Both the position numbers and the translations under genes were made by a program. The notes beneath the pieces were generated by a model. The model did no database searches. It was not told the origin of the DNA and saw only the letters and a program-made list of their open reading frames with translations. From Actinospica robiniae DSM 44927 (GTDB taxonomy: Bacteria; Actinomycetota; Actinomycetes; Streptomycetales; Catenulisporaceae), in the NCBI RefSeq assembly GCF_000504285.1, contig NZ_KI632511.1, positions 4,399,372 through 4,463,371 on the forward strand: 64,000 nucleotides of DNA, in the 5' to 3' direction. The first letter of the stretch is position 1. Every line of letters starts with the position of its first letter. Positions 34,147-44,978 of the stretch are shown in pieces.

Positions 34147-35043
34147 TCAGGCCATCGGGTGCTTGGCGAAGAAGTCCCCGAGGATCTCGCCGACCGCCTT
34201 CGGGTTCTGCAGCTGCAGGCCGTGGCCCGCGCCGAGCACGCCGGCCCGCTCGGCCTGCGGGAAGAAGTCGAGCAGGAAGCTGTGGACCTCGCGGAAGCCG
34301 GGCATGTGCGTCTCGCTGTGCTGGCCCAGCACGCTGAGGATCGGCATGGCCGGCTTGTCCGGGATCAGCTCCGCGGCCTTCGCCATGGTGAAGTCCCAGC
34401 CGCCGAGCGAGGAGAAGTCGACGCCGAAGGTGATGTCGGCGACCTCCTCGACCCGCTGCCACACGTCCAGCGGGCAGGTCAGCTCGACCGCGGAGAGGTA
34501 GTCCGGGCCGCACACCGCGGTCATGTACGAGGTCTGCGCGGTCAGCCGCTCGCCGGCCTGGTAGCGGCCGAAGGCGGCGATGGCGGCGTCGTTGTTCACC
34601 TTGACCGCGGCCTCCTCCTCGCGGGGCAGGTACGGCTCGAGCAGCGCCGCGGAGTGCACCCGGTCGGCGTGCGCCCGCAGGAACTGGAAGCCGATCACGC
34701 CGCCGAAGGAGTAGGCGACCAGGTGGACCTTGGCGATGCCGAGGTGGTCGAGCAGTTCGGCCGCGTGGTCCGCCATCTCCTCGATGGTCAGGCCGTCCTT
34801 CTCCAGGGTGCTGCCGTTGTAGCCGGCCCGGTAGTAGCTGATGAACTGGTACTTCTCCAGCAGTTCCGGGGAGAAGCGGACCAGCGGGGTGACCAGTCCG
34901 TCGGCGATGGAGGTGCAGTGGATGAGCAGGACCGGCTCGCCCTGCCCGACGACGGTGTACTTGAGTTCCGCGTCCTTGACCCTGGCCGTCTTGTCGTGCT
35001 CGAGCTTCCAGTCCCGGCCGAGATACAGCGCCGTGCTGCTCAT
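34147..35043 (-). CDS. Alpha/beta-hydrolase fold protein
   Basis: 298 residues. Oxyanion/turn segment VLLIHCTSIADG, nucleophile elbow VAYSFGGVIG (Ser112) and C-terminal GAGHGLQLQNP with the catalytic His. Asp is probably within the preceding strand (MPILSVLGQHSE). First gene of the five-gene reverse operon ending in the MFS exporter. Could be an esterase, C-C hydrolase or cyclase; motifs do not decide. Confidence 0.9.
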   Translation of the reverse strand: MSSTALYLGRDWKLEHDKTARVKDAELKYTVVGQGEPVLLIHCTSIADGLVTPLVRFSPELLEKYQFISYYRAGYNGSTLEKDGLTIEEMADHAAELLDHLGIAKVHLVAYSFGGVIGFQFLRAHADRVHSAALLEPYLPREEEAAVKVNNDAAIAAFGRYQAGERLTAQTSYMTAVCGPDYLSAVELTCPLDVWQRVEEVADITFGVDFSSLGGWDFTMAKAAELIPDKPAMPILSVLGQHSETHMPGFREVHSFLLDFFPQAERAGVLGAGHGLQLQNPKAVGEILGDFFAKHPMA

Positions 35044-35344
35044 GGAAAACCCTTTCCTTCCGCATCGTCTCCGTTCGAGACCGCGGAGTGTCTATTCGGC
35101 GAAAGTGCCTCGGAACTCAGCGTGGCAGCCGGTCAATGCGGCGCCAATGCGAGGAGGCTGATTGATCCGGAAAGCGTCAGGTCGGGCCGGTGGTTTCGTC
35201 AATACACCGCGATCCGGGTCCCGGAGCCGGAAATCCAATCATCAGGGTTCGAAGTCATCAGAATACTTCAATCGCGCAGACGCCGCCCCGGCGGTCGTCC
35301 GTCAGGACGAAATCCGTCGGGGCGGCTGCGCGCGGTGCGGTGAA
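35044..35344. promoter_or_regulatory. Intergenic region: promoter of the hydrolase-to-MFS operon, and SDR terminator
   Basis: 300 bp without a gene, less GC-rich than its surroundings. The reverse-strand operon promoter should lie in about 35060-35270; the SDR terminator hairpin occupies the far side. No recognisable operator. Confidence 0.45.
35282..35326 (-). terminator. Compound hairpin downstream of the SDR gene
   Basis: GCCGCCCCG (35282-35290) pairs with 35318-35326, with a nested TCGTCC/GGACGA stem-loop inside. Located 19 bases after the SDR stop on the reverse strand. Confidence 0.65.
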
Positions 35345-36310
35345 TCAGCCGACGAGTTCCGCGGACAGCTTCCACAGCCGCTCGGCCCGCTCCGGGTCGA
35401 TCGCGTAGGGCATCACGTAGCCGTTGGGCACCGTGCCGGGCTCGGTCCACGGCTGCGCGACGGCGCAGTCGTCGAGGTAGCTGCCGCCGCGGCCGGCCAG
35501 TTCCGGCGCGAGCGCCGCCCAGACGCTGGTGGCCGCGCCCTGCTCGATGCTCTTCCAGCCGGGCGGGGTGAGCCGGTTTCCCTGCTGGTCCGCCCAACCC
35601 CAGTCGCGCAGCTGGTCGGCGGGCATGTGCCGCTGCAGGCCGGACATGATCGCGCCGGGCATGACCGAGAACGCGGTGATGCCGTCGTCGCCGTAGTGCG
35701 CGCTCAGCCCGACCGCGTGCAGGGCGTTCGCCGTCTTGGACTGGCCGTAGGACTCCCACGGCTCGTACTCGCGGTGCTGGTAGTTCGGGTCGTCGAAGTC
35801 GATGTCGCCGCGGCGGTGCGCCCGCGAGGAGAGCACCACCACACGCGCCTCGTCGGCCGCGCGCAGCAGCGGGAGCAGCTGCTCGGTCAGCGCGAAGTGG
35901 CCCAGGTGGTTGACTCCGAACTGCATCTCGAAGCCGTCCTCGGTGCGGGTGAGCGGCGTGGCCATCACTCCCGCGTTCGCGATCAGTGTGCTGATGGGGA
36001 CGCCGGCGGCCTTGCGGCGCTCGGCGAACTCGCGGACCGAGCGCAGGCTGGAGAGGTCGAGATGGTCGTACTCGATCTCGCCCGCGTCCGGACCGGCCGA
36101 CACGCGCAGCGCCGCGAGCAGCCGCGGCCCGGCCTCCGGGGAGCGGCCGGTGACGAGCACCCTGGCGCCGGCCGAGGCCAGGGCCCGGGCGGTCTCCTCG
36201 CCGAGCCCCGAGGTGGCTCCCGTCACGACCACGGACAGACGGCTCAGATCCCGGCCGCGCACGACGTCCCGCGCGGTGCTGTCGCTGCCGAACCCGGCTT
36301 CGCCACTCAT
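35345..36310 (-). CDS. Short-chain dehydrogenase/reductase (retinol-dehydrogenase-like)
   Basis: 321 residues from ATG 36310. Rossmann motif VVVTGATSGLGEETARALA (28-46), the NAG motif IANAGVM, catalytic Ser in VVVLSSRAH and YxxxK in YGQSKTANALH. The sequence resembles the WW-oxidoreductase/retinol dehydrogenase branch common in actinobacteria. Reverse strand, separated from the hydrolase operon by a hairpin, and divergent from the DJ-1/ThDP operon. It may be independent of both. Confidence 0.92.
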   Translation of the reverse strand: MSGEAGFGSDSTARDVVRGRDLSRLSVVVTGATSGLGEETARALASAGARVLVTGRSPEAGPRLLAALRVSAGPDAGEIEYDHLDLSSLRSVREFAERRKAAGVPISTLIANAGVMATPLTRTEDGFEMQFGVNHLGHFALTEQLLPLLRAADEARVVVLSSRAHRRGDIDFDDPNYQHREYEPWESYGQSKTANALHAVGLSAHYGDDGITAFSVMPGAIMSGLQRHMPADQLRDWGWADQQGNRLTPPGWKSIEQGAATSVWAALAPELAGRGGSYLDDCAVAQPWTEPGTVPNGYVMPYAIDPERAERLWKLSAELVG

Positions 36311-36608
36311 TTCTCTACCGCCTTGTCGTAGAACAGTTCTGACGTGAAGCCTAGAGTCGGCGCGGCCGACTTCCGGCGATCGAGGCGGCTTCGGCGGTAC
36401 TACGTCAAGTTCGCGGCCGTGCTTTCCAAAGTACGGCAGAGTACGTGCCACCAGCACGAAATCGAACGATGTTATCAAGTTTCATCGAGCATGTGACGTT
36501 CTCCCCCGTTCCTGGCCCCGGCGTCTCGACGCTCCGCGCGTGATCGGCGAGAGTTCGAACGAGCGGTTCGCCCGCTCTCGTGAACTCGACGCCTTAAGGA
36601 GCAACCTG
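36311..36608. promoter_or_regulatory. Divergent promoter region of the SDR gene and the icfG-like operon
   Basis: 298 bp, no gene. It contains AAGGAG at 36597-36602 for the DJ-1 gene and a relatively AT-rich stretch (ATGTTATCAAGTTTCATCGA, about 36472-36491). AGTACG appears twice (about 36430-36445). No operator assigned. Confidence 0.45.
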
Positions 36609-37445
36609 ATGCCCCGCAAGAACGCCGTCCGCGTACTGGTGGTCCTGTCCGAATACGGATACTGGGGGGAGGAGCTGGTCGGCCCGCTCGCGGCCTTCGA
36701 CGCCCGCGGCTACGAGTCCGTGTTCGTCACCCCGACCGGCAAGCAGCCGCGCGCCCTGCCGCCGAGCATGGACCCCGGCTACATCGACCCGCCGCTCGGC
36801 CGCAGCGTCACCACCCAGGAGGTGGCCGAGCGCACCCGCGTGCTGGACGAGTCCGACCGGCTGACCAACCCGCTGAACCTGCAGGCCTGGATGCCCGAGC
36901 GGCCCTACACCTCGGATCCCGACTACCTGCGCCGGCTCGAGCGCTACCACCGGGCCGTGGCGACGGTGGCCGAGGAGCTCGAGCAGTACGACGCGCTGCT
37001 GATCGTCGGCGGCAGCGGCCCGCTGGTGGACCTGGCCAACAACGAGCGGCTGCACGAGCTGATCCTCGCCTTCGTCCGGGCCGAGAAGCCGGTGGCCGCC
37101 GAGTGCTACGGCGTCGCCGCGCTCGCCTTCGCCCGGGACTGGGAGGACCGTCGCAGCATCCTGTGGGGCAAGCGGGTGACCGGCCACTGCAAGGAGTACG
37201 ACTACAAGGACGGCACCGGCTTCCTCGGCACCGACTTCGTGATGGGCCCGCCGCCGTACCCGCTGGAGTACATCCTGCGCGACGCCGCCGGCCCGGACGG
37301 GGCCTTCGTCGGCAACTTCGGCAAGGAGACCTCAGTGATCGTCGACTTCCCGTTCATCACCGGGCGCTCGACCCCCGACTCGTTCCTCACCGGCGAGAAG
37401 ATCGTCGAGGTCCTCGAGGACGGCCTGCGCCGCTTCGGCTGGTAG
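36609..37445 (+). CDS. DJ-1/PfpI superfamily protein (large, Hsp31-like form)
   Basis: 278 residues from ATG 36609 (AAGGAG 7 bases upstream). VRVLVVLSEYGYWGEELVGPL begins the fold with the conserved Glu, and the nucleophile elbow is AAECYGVAAL (Cys166). Larger than the simple 190-residue members. Family roles include glyoxalase/deglycase, chaperone, amidotransferase-like and hydratase activities, so the reaction is open. It opens the ten-gene operon; a second DJ-1 domain is fused to an epimerase-like domain two genes later. In the cyanobacterial icfG cluster a DJ-1-type gene occupies the same relative place (from memory). Confidence 0.88.
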   Translation: MPRKNAVRVLVVLSEYGYWGEELVGPLAAFDARGYESVFVTPTGKQPRALPPSMDPGYIDPPLGRSVTTQEVAERTRVLDESDRLTNPLNLQAWMPERPYTSDPDYLRRLERYHRAVATVAEELEQYDALLIVGGSGPLVDLANNERLHELILAFVRAEKPVAAECYGVAALAFARDWEDRRSILWGKRVTGHCKEYDYKDGTGFLGTDFVMGPPPYPLEYILRDAAGPDGAFVGNFGKETSVIVDFPFITGRSTPDSFLTGEKIVEVLEDGLRRFGW

Positions 37446-37482
37446 GGCGCCGTCACCACCGCGGATTGGTAGGAGAGTAGCA

Positions 37483-39144
37483 ATGGCCGTCTCAGGGAAC
37501 CGCGCCGTGGTCGAGCAGTTGCTCGCCGACGGCTTCACTCACATGTTCGGCAACCCGGGCACGGTCGAGCAGGGCCTGCTCGACGTGCTCGGCGACTATC
37601 CGGATCTGCACTACGTCCTCGGTCTGCAGGAGACCGTGTGCGTCGCCATGGCCGACGGCTACGCCCGGGCCACGGGCGGCCCGGCCCTGGTCCAACTGCA
37701 CACCGGGGTGGGGCTCGGCAACGGCGTCGGGATGCTCTACCAGGCGCTGCGCGGGCACAGCCCGCTCGTGGTGGTGGCCGGCGACGCCGGCGTGCGCTAC
37801 GAGGCGCTGGACGCGCAGATGGCGGTGGATCTGGTGGCCATGGCCGAGCCGGTGACCAAGTACGCCGTGCGGGTCACCGACCCCGGCTCGGTTCTCAGAG
37901 TCCTGCGCCGCGCGGTGCGGATCGCGATGACCCCGCCGCGCGGACCGGTCTTCGTCGCGCTTCCGGCCGACGTGCTGGACGCCGACAACACCGAGGCGGT
38001 CGTGCCCACGGTGTTCCCGCACACCGAGTCCGTCCCCGCGCCGCACCTGCTCGCGGAGGCGACAAGGCTGCTGTCCGCGGCCCGGCGGCCGGTGATCCTG
38101 ATCGGCGACGGCGTGGCCGCGGCCGAAGCGCAGCAGCAGGTGGCCCGGGTCGCCGAGCTGTGGGGCGCCCCGGTGTGGGGGGTGGACTCCGGCGAGCTGA
38201 ACATGCCGGGCCGCCACCCGCTCTACCGCGGGCAGCTCGGCCACATGTTCGGCGAGGCGGGCGCGCAGAAGCTGGCCGGCGCGGACGCGGTGCTCGTCGT
38301 CGGCACCTACCTGTTCCCCGACGTCTTCCCGTTGCTGGAGTCCCCGTTCGCCCCCGGCACGCCGATCGTGCACCTGGACGCCGACGCGCTGCAGATCGCG
38401 AAGAACCACCCGGTCTCGCTCGGACTGGTCGGGGACCCGGCGGCGGGCCTGGACGCGCTCGCCGCGGAGCTGGAGCGCAAGCTCGGGCCGTCCGAGCGGT
38501 ACCTGGCCGCGGAGCGCCTCGAGGCGGCCCGCGAGCAGGCCGCCGCGCAGGCCGCGACGCGGGTGCCGGACACCCTGGCCGACCGGTTCTTCGCCGCCGT
38601 CGCCCAGGCCGCGCCGCCCGATCTGATGCTCTTCGACGAGGCGTTGACCGCCTCGGACTCGCTGGGCCGGCACCTGCCGCCGCCGAACCTGGCGCGGCAC
38701 TGGTTCCAGACCCGCGGCGGCTCGCTCGGCGTCGGCGTGCCCGGCGCCCTGGGGATCAAGCTGGCCCATCCCGGCAAGACCGTCCTCGGGGTGACCGGGG
38801 ACGGCGGCGTGATGTACACGATCCAGGCGCTGTCCGCGGCCGCGCGCTACCGCATCGGCGCCAAGTTCGTGGTCTGCAACAACAGCAGGTACCGGCTGCT
38901 CGACTACAACCTCGAGCAGTACCGGGCCGGGCTTGACCTCGGCCCGCGGCCCGCCCCGGAGGCCTTCGACCTGTCCGCGCCGCCGATCGACTTCCTCGGC
39001 CTGGCCGAGGCGCAGGGCGTGTCCGCGGCGGTGGTGCGCCGGCGCGAGGACATCGCGCCCGCGGTCGAGCGGATGTTCGCGGACGACCGGCCGTTCCTGG
39101 TCGACCTGCTGACCGAACCCGTCGGGGAGGGCGGTGCGCGATGA
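37483..39144 (+). CDS. Thiamine-diphosphate enzyme (benzoylformate decarboxylase / acetolactate synthase-like)
   Basis: 553 residues with the three-domain ThDP layout. Pyrimidine domain: THMFGNPGTVEQGLLDVL and catalytic Glu50 in GLQETVCVAMADGYARATG. Middle domain about 185-330. PP domain ends with the ThDP/Mg motif GDGGVMYTIQAL...CNN (GDG and NN about 25 residues apart). FGNPGT and the active-site neighbourhood resemble benzoylformate decarboxylase, but the substrate cannot be inferred safely; decarboxylation or ligation of a 2-oxo acid is expected. Overlaps the next gene by 4 bp (ATGA). Confidence 0.9.
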   Translation: MAVSGNRAVVEQLLADGFTHMFGNPGTVEQGLLDVLGDYPDLHYVLGLQETVCVAMADGYARATGGPALVQLHTGVGLGNGVGMLYQALRGHSPLVVVAGDAGVRYEALDAQMAVDLVAMAEPVTKYAVRVTDPGSVLRVLRRAVRIAMTPPRGPVFVALPADVLDADNTEAVVPTVFPHTESVPAPHLLAEATRLLSAARRPVILIGDGVAAAEAQQQVARVAELWGAPVWGVDSGELNMPGRHPLYRGQLGHMFGEAGAQKLAGADAVLVVGTYLFPDVFPLLESPFAPGTPIVHLDADALQIAKNHPVSLGLVGDPAAGLDALAAELERKLGPSERYLAAERLEAAREQAAAQAATRVPDTLADRFFAAVAQAAPPDLMLFDEALTASDSLGRHLPPPNLARHWFQTRGGSLGVGVPGALGIKLAHPGKTVLGVTGDGGVMYTIQALSAAARYRIGAKFVVCNNSRYRLLDYNLEQYRAGLDLGPRPAPEAFDLSAPPIDFLGLAEAQGVSAAVVRRREDIAPAVERMFADDRPFLVDLLTEPVGEGGAR

Positions 39145-41666
39145 GCGCGAGGCTGTCCGGGGCGCGTATCGGCGTCCTGATGGAAAGCGACTTCTACGAG
39201 CCGGAGATCTTCTACTACCAGCGCAGGTTCGCCGAGGAGGGCGCCGAAGTGCGCTTCCTCTCCCGGCTGTGGGGGCAGCGCAGCCTGACCTTCCACGGCC
39301 ACGAGTTCCAGGCGCCGTTCACGGTGACCGGCTCGGTGGAGCAGATCTCCGACGCGGAGCTCGACGGCTACCACGCCCTGATCGTGCCGGCCGGCATGGT
39401 GGCCGACCGCCTGCGCTACACCGAGGACGTCGACGAGCTCTCCCCCGCCGCGGACCTGCTGCGCCGCGCCTTCGCCCGCCCCGGCCTCGTCAAGGGCGTG
39501 ATCTGCCACGGCCTGTGGCTGCTCTCCTCCGCGCCCTACCTGGTGCGGGGCCGGAAGGTGGTCTGCCACAACAACCTGATCGGCGACGTGCGCAACATGG
39601 GCGCGAACTACGTCGACCAGGACGTCGTGGTCGACGGCGATCTGGTGACGGCGCGGACCGGGGACGACTGCGCCGCCTTCGCGCACACGGTGATCACCAT
39701 GGTGGAGGATCGCCTCTTCCGACCGGAGCCGGCCGCTCCGGCGGCGGCCGTCGTCGCTCCGTCCGTCACCGCCGCGCCCGCTGCGCTCCCCGCGCGGCCG
39801 CTCGACCCGACCCCGGTCGACCGGGGCGGCGTCACCCCGTACTCCGATCTGATCACCGGGTCGGTGGGCCGCTACGACCGCGACGCGGAGACCTTCACCC
39901 TCACCACCTCGGAGGGCCGCGAGTACGCCGTGCGGCTCGACTCGGAGCCGCGGGCCAGACTGCTGCGCAATCTGGACGAGCCGGAGCGCGACCTGACCAC
40001 CCCGCTCGACCGGTTGCTCCGACCCGGGCGGCCGGCGCTCGTGCACGGCCTGTTCTACCCGGAAGACGAGGGAACGCGCTTCGACGCCAAGGACATCCTG
40101 CTGCCGGGCACGGAGGCCGAGGAGTACCGGTTCGAAGAGCCCGACTGGTGGGTGCGGCAGCTCGAGGCCATCGCACGGTTCTACCGCCGGGCGCAGTTCG
40201 GCGACGGGCCGATCGACTTCCGCGACTACCGCACCGCCATCCGGCTCGGCGGCGACAAGGGCGCCAGCCACGTCCAGGAGACCGACACCATCTCACGGCT
40301 CGTCTACGGCATGGCCACCGCCTATCTGCTGACAGGCAAGGACGAATACCTTGAGGTGGCCGAGAAGGGCACCGCGTACCTGCGCGACCACATGCGCTTC
40401 GTGGACACCGACGAGGACGTCGTCTACTGGTTCCACGGCATCCGGGTCGACGGGGCCGCCGAACGGCAGCTGCTGACCTCGGAGTTCGCCGACGACTACC
40501 GCGCCGTGCCGATGTACGAGCAGATATACGCCCTGGCCGGCCCGGTGCAGACCTACCGGATCACCGGCGACCGGCGCATCCGCTCCGACGTCGAGGCCAC
40601 GCTGCGCCTGTTCGAGCGCTTCTTCGCCGACCCGGTGCACGGCGGCTACTTCTCGCACGTCGATCCGATCCTGCTGCGCCCCGACCACTCCTCGCTGGGC
40701 GAGAACGCGTCGCGCAAGAACTGGAACTCGGTCGGAGACCACGCCCCCGCCTACCTGATCAACTATTACCTGGCCACCGGCGATCCGCGGCTGGCCGCGA
40801 TGCTGGAGGACACCCAGGACACCGTCGCCGCCCGCTTCCCCGACGCCGGCAGCGCCTTCGTCCAGGAACGCTTCCACGCCGACTGGACGCCGGACGCCGG
40901 ACAGTCCTGGCAGCGCGACCGGGCGGTGGTCGGGCACAACCTGAAGATCGCCTGGAACCTCACCCGGGTCGGCGCGCTCCGGCCGAAGCGGGACTACGCG
41001 GAACTGGCCGAGCGCATCGGCCACACCATGCCCGAGCTCGGATCGGACCGGCAGCGCGGCGGCTGGTACGACGTCGTCGAGCGGCAGCGGCGGCCCGGGG
41101 AGCGCCGGCACCGCTTCGCCTGGCACGACCGCAAGGCCTGGTGGCAGCAGGAGCAGGCGATCCTGGCCTACCTGATCATGCACGGCACGACCGGCGAACC
41201 CCGGTTCCTGGCCGAGGCGCGCCGCGCGCAGAGCTTCTACAACGCCTTCTTCCTCGACCACGACGAGGGCGGGGTCTACTTCAACGTGGCCGCGGCCGGA
41301 CTGCCCTATCTGCTCGGCACCGAGCGGCTCAAGGGCAGCCACTCGATGAGCATGTACCACTCGGCCGAGCTGTGTTACCTGGCCGCGGTCTACAACAACC
41401 TGCTCATCGCCGGCAAACCCATGACCCTGCACTTCAAGCCGGAGGCCGCCGCCCTGCCCGGGCGCGTGCTGCGGGTCTCCCCCGACCTGCTGCCGGCCGG
41501 CCGGGTGCGGATAGGCCACGTCACCGTGGACGGGCGCGAGCACACGGACTTCGACGCGCAGGCGTTGACGGTGCACCTGCCCGACGTGCCCGGCCGGGTC
41601 AAGGTCAAGGTCCGCATCGACCCGGTGGGCACCGCGGCCGGCGAGCGGCGGAGCGGCGAGCGATGA
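39141..41666 (+). CDS. Fusion of DJ-1/PfpI domain with AGE-like (alpha/alpha)6-barrel domain
   Basis: 841 residues. Residues 1-195 are a second DJ-1/PfpI domain (RIGVLMESDFYEPEIFYY with the conserved Glu; GVICHGLWLL with Cys122). An Ala/Pro/Val linker (about 197-225) leads to a beta-rich insert (230-330). The region about 335-770 resembles N-acylglucosamine 2-epimerase / cellobiose-epimerase barrels (TDTISRLVYGMATAYLLTG, LFERFFADPVHGGYFSHVD, WSAlike KIAWNLTRV, HDRKAWWQQEQAILAYLI, DHDEGGVYFN). A small C-terminal beta domain follows. A sugar epimerase or isomerase is suggested. The fusion is unusual; in Synechocystis the equivalent genes are, as I recall, separate neighbours. Confidence 0.85.
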   Translation: MSARLSGARIGVLMESDFYEPEIFYYQRRFAEEGAEVRFLSRLWGQRSLTFHGHEFQAPFTVTGSVEQISDAELDGYHALIVPAGMVADRLRYTEDVDELSPAADLLRRAFARPGLVKGVICHGLWLLSSAPYLVRGRKVVCHNNLIGDVRNMGANYVDQDVVVDGDLVTARTGDDCAAFAHTVITMVEDRLFRPEPAAPAAAVVAPSVTAAPAALPARPLDPTPVDRGGVTPYSDLITGSVGRYDRDAETFTLTTSEGREYAVRLDSEPRARLLRNLDEPERDLTTPLDRLLRPGRPALVHGLFYPEDEGTRFDAKDILLPGTEAEEYRFEEPDWWVRQLEAIARFYRRAQFGDGPIDFRDYRTAIRLGGDKGASHVQETDTISRLVYGMATAYLLTGKDEYLEVAEKGTAYLRDHMRFVDTDEDVVYWFHGIRVDGAAERQLLTSEFADDYRAVPMYEQIYALAGPVQTYRITGDRRIRSDVEATLRLFERFFADPVHGGYFSHVDPILLRPDHSSLGENASRKNWNSVGDHAPAYLINYYLATGDPRLAAMLEDTQDTVAARFPDAGSAFVQERFHADWTPDAGQSWQRDRAVVGHNLKIAWNLTRVGALRPKRDYAELAERIGHTMPELGSDRQRGGWYDVVERQRRPGERRHRFAWHDRKAWWQQEQAILAYLIMHGTTGEPRFLAEARRAQSFYNAFFLDHDEGGVYFNVAAAGLPYLLGTERLKGSHSMSMYHSAELCYLAAVYNNLLIAGKPMTLHFKPEAAALPGRVLRVSPDLLPAGRVRIGHVTVDGREHTDFDAQALTVHLPDVPGRVKVKVRIDPVGTAAGERRSGER

Positions 41667-41985
41667 AGGCCGGACTCGGTTCTGTCGCCGTCGAGGAGCG
41701 GGACGGCGCCGCCGTCGCGTACCTCGACGGCGAGATCACCAGCGCCAACGCGCGCGAGATCGGAGAGTGGGTGCTCGCCCAGGTGGACGGCCACCACACG
41801 CTGACCGTCGAGGTCTCCGGAGTCTCCTACCTCTCCAGCGCGGGCCTTCGGGTGCTGGTGCTGCTGCACCGGCGCGCGGAGGCGGCCGGGGTGAAGGTGC
41901 TGCTGGCCGGCCTCAGCCCGCGGCTGCGCTTCATGATGCGGGCCGTGGGCTTTCTCGAGCTGTTCACCGAGGCCGAGGAGACCCC

Positions 41986-41989
<4 letters not shown>
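41663..41989 (+). CDS. STAS-domain anti-sigma-factor antagonist 1
   Basis: 108 residues. SpoIIAA/RsbV-like: VAYLDGEITSANAREIGEWV, LTVEVSGVSYLSSAGLRVLVLLHRRAE, and VKVLLAGLSPRLRFMMRAVGFLELF. The phosphorylatable Ser is in SYLSSAGLR. In partner switching the unphosphorylated form releases a sigma factor or other target from an RsbW-type kinase; the SpoIIE-like phosphatase downstream would activate it. Overlaps both neighbours by 4 bp. It lies between the epimerase fusion and glgX, as slr1856 does in the icfG cluster (from memory). Confidence 0.92.
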
Positions 41990-44142
<2,153 letters not shown>

Positions 44143-44149
44143 GGCAACC

Positions 44150-44470
44150 ATGTCCTTCGCCTCCGCCCTCACCGTCACCGGCGACGTCGCGACCCTCCGC
44201 CTGACCGGCGAGCTCGACGCGCTGACCGCCCCCGAGTTCCAGCGCAGCATCGAGCAGGCGGCCGCGGTCGCCGTGCGCCGGCTGGTGATCTCCCTGCACG
44301 AGCTCGAATACATCTCGAGCGCCGGGCTGCGCTGTCTGATCTTCGCCCGGCAGACCATCCACGAAGGGGTGACCCTGGCGCTGGCCGGGGCCCGGCCCGC
44401 CGTGGCGCGCACCATCAGGATGGCCGGCGTGGACCGCGGCATCGACGTGACGGAGCTGGCCGATGTCTAG
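44150..44470 (+). CDS. STAS-domain anti-sigma-factor antagonist 2
   Basis: 106 residues, AAGGAG about 12 bases upstream. LRLTGELDALTAPEFQRSIEQA, LVISLHELEYISSAGLRCLIFARQ and VTLALAGARPAVARTIRMAGVDRGI show the full STAS fold, with the phospho-acceptor Ser in EYISSAGLR. A second antagonist in the same operon suggests two parallel switches or two targets of one kinase/phosphatase pair. Overlaps the ATPase gene by 8 bp. Confidence 0.92.
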   Translation: MSFASALTVTGDVATLRLTGELDALTAPEFQRSIEQAAAVAVRRLVISLHELEYISSAGLRCLIFARQTIHEGVTLALAGARPAVARTIRMAGVDRGIDVTELADV

Positions 44471-44972
44471 TGCGACGGTCTTCCAGCCGCTCACCGCCGA
44501 GGACGAGTTCGAGCCCCGCGCCGAGACGGCACCGGACGGCCCGTGGCAGCTCGGTGTCCTGCACGTGCGCGCCTCGCTCGACACGCTCGACGCCGTCGCC
44601 GACTACGTGCGCAGCGTCGCGTACCGGGCCGGCCTCGGCAACTGCGCGCGGCTGCGGCTGCGGCTCGCGGTGGAGGAGCTGGCCGCGAACTCGATCCTGC
44701 ACGGATACGGCAACAACTGCGGTTGGCTGGTGCTCGCCGGCGGCGGCGACGGACGCGGCAACGCCTGCATCCTGCTGCGCGACTCGGCTCTCGCCTTCGA
44801 TCCGTCCCAGGCCCCGTCCCCGGCCGACCTGCACCTGCCGGTGGAGCAGCGGGCCATCGGCGGACTCGGCATCCATCTGGCGCTGGCCAGTGTGGACGAG
44901 TACCGCTACGAACGCCGGAACGGGGAGAACCACAGCACCCTGACCGTGCGGTGGCGCCCCGGGGAGGACTGA
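44463..44972 (+). CDS. RsbW-like serine kinase / anti-sigma ATPase (HATPase_c)
   Basis: 169 residues. GHKL ATPase fold: RLRLAVEELAANSILHGYG (N-box with Glu and Asn), DSALAFDP in the D-box position (usual DxGxxFDP; the Gly is not apparent), and GGLGIHLALASVDEYRYER as the G2 box. Such proteins phosphorylate STAS antagonists and sequester sigma factors. The N-terminal 30 residues are a divergent extension. It is flanked by its probable substrate (STAS 2) and its opposing phosphatase. No sigma factor gene lies in this operon, so the output target is unknown. Confidence 0.88.
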   Translation: MSSATVFQPLTAEDEFEPRAETAPDGPWQLGVLHVRASLDTLDAVADYVRSVAYRAGLGNCARLRLRLAVEELAANSILHGYGNNCGWLVLAGGGDGRGNACILLRDSALAFDPSQAPSPADLHLPVEQRAIGGLGIHLALASVDEYRYERRNGENHSTLTVRWRPGED

Positions 44973-44978
44973 CCATCC

